A DNA stretch of 64,000 bases from Pseudomonas persica. Lineage in GTDB: Bacteria; Pseudomonadota; Gammaproteobacteria; Pseudomonadales; Pseudomonadaceae. The stretch lies in NCBI RefSeq assembly GCF_900291015.1, contig NZ_OLKL01000051.1:1-64000 (forward strand), read 5' to 3'. The notes under the pieces are model-generated. The model searched no databases, was not told the origin of the DNA, and saw only the letters and a program-made list of their open reading frames with translations. Positions 63,953 through 64,000 of the stretch are shown here, one piece after another (the first letter of the stretch is position 1; each line of letters starts with the position of its first letter). Made by a program: the position numbers and the translations under genes.

Positions 63953-64000
63953 CGACCGTACCCTACCCAGGCGAAAGGCATGCGATCGTCGTTGGCGCCG
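63949..64000 (+). CDS. Start of a probable FAD-dependent oxidoreductase (truncated by window edge)
   Basis: Only the first 17 codons are visible. ATG at 63949 overlaps the previous stop (ATGA). The fragment HAIVVGA looks like the beginning of a dinucleotide-binding Rossmann motif (GxGxxG), as in flavoprotein monooxygenases or halogenases. It extends the operon beyond the window. Confidence 0.5.
   Translation, partial: MTTVPYPGERHAIVVGA

Overview
The window reads as chromosomal DNA of a Pseudomonas of the P. putida group. The protein sequences, the gene order (tatC, rsmE, chemoreceptors, mdoGH, dtd, pip, hut, fbp, glgP, typA, thiI, glnA-ntrBC, secB, gpmI, envC-ctpA, betT/betIBA), the high GC content, frequent GTG starts and many paired REP elements with a shared CTCCCACAGG tail all point there. 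This is recognition from memory; no database search was run.

Layout. 0-5.3 kb: end of tatC, rsmE, and two chemoreceptor genes in tandem, each with a sigma-28-like promoter. 5.6-8.2 kb: polar amino acid ABC transporter (minus strand). 8.4-14.4 kb: osmoregulated periplasmic glucan genes mdoG-mdoH, then dtd and pip (minus). 14.6-20.1 kb: one very large gene for an LRR protein with a C-terminal NEL-type ubiquitin ligase domain, apparently inserted between pip and the hut genes. 20.2-30.1 kb: the complete histidine utilisation locus (hutU-H-T-I-G and hutC-D on minus, hutF on plus) with HutC-type operators and Crc/Hfq-type CA motifs. 30.3-36.3 kb: two small lipoproteins, a DUF924 protein, fbp, glgP and a YkgJ-type cysteine cluster protein. 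36.4-44.6 kb: typA, thiI and the nitrogen regulon glnA-ntrB-ntrC with NtrC and sigma-54 sites. 45-52.6 kb: a membrane-anchored unknown protein, trmL, secB-grxC-rhodanese, and gpmI-envC-ctpA-yibQ. 52.7-59.2 kb: choline uptake and glycine betaine synthesis (betT, betIBA) with a perfect 20-bp BetI-type palindrome.

59.5-64 kb, running off the right edge, is the most unusual part. A LuxR regulator and a LuxI synthase, both with all family-critical residues that I checked, are followed by a probable operon: an AurF-like diiron N-oxygenase with all seven iron ligands, a PabA-like glutamine amidotransferase, a PabB-like chorismate enzyme carrying the lysine typical of 4-amino-4-deoxychorismate synthases, and the start of a probable flavoprotein. 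An 18-bp lux-box-like dyad sits directly upstream of a plausible luxI promoter. I read this as the left part of a quorum-sensing-controlled pathway that makes an N-oxygenated, chorismate-derived aromatic product. The product cannot be named from this window.

The rest is core metabolism and regulation, with little sign of recent mobility: no insertion sequence, integrase, tRNA, rRNA or CRISPR array was seen. The two candidates for accessory, possibly undescribed biology are the NEL-domain protein and the quorum-sensing/N-oxygenase cluster.
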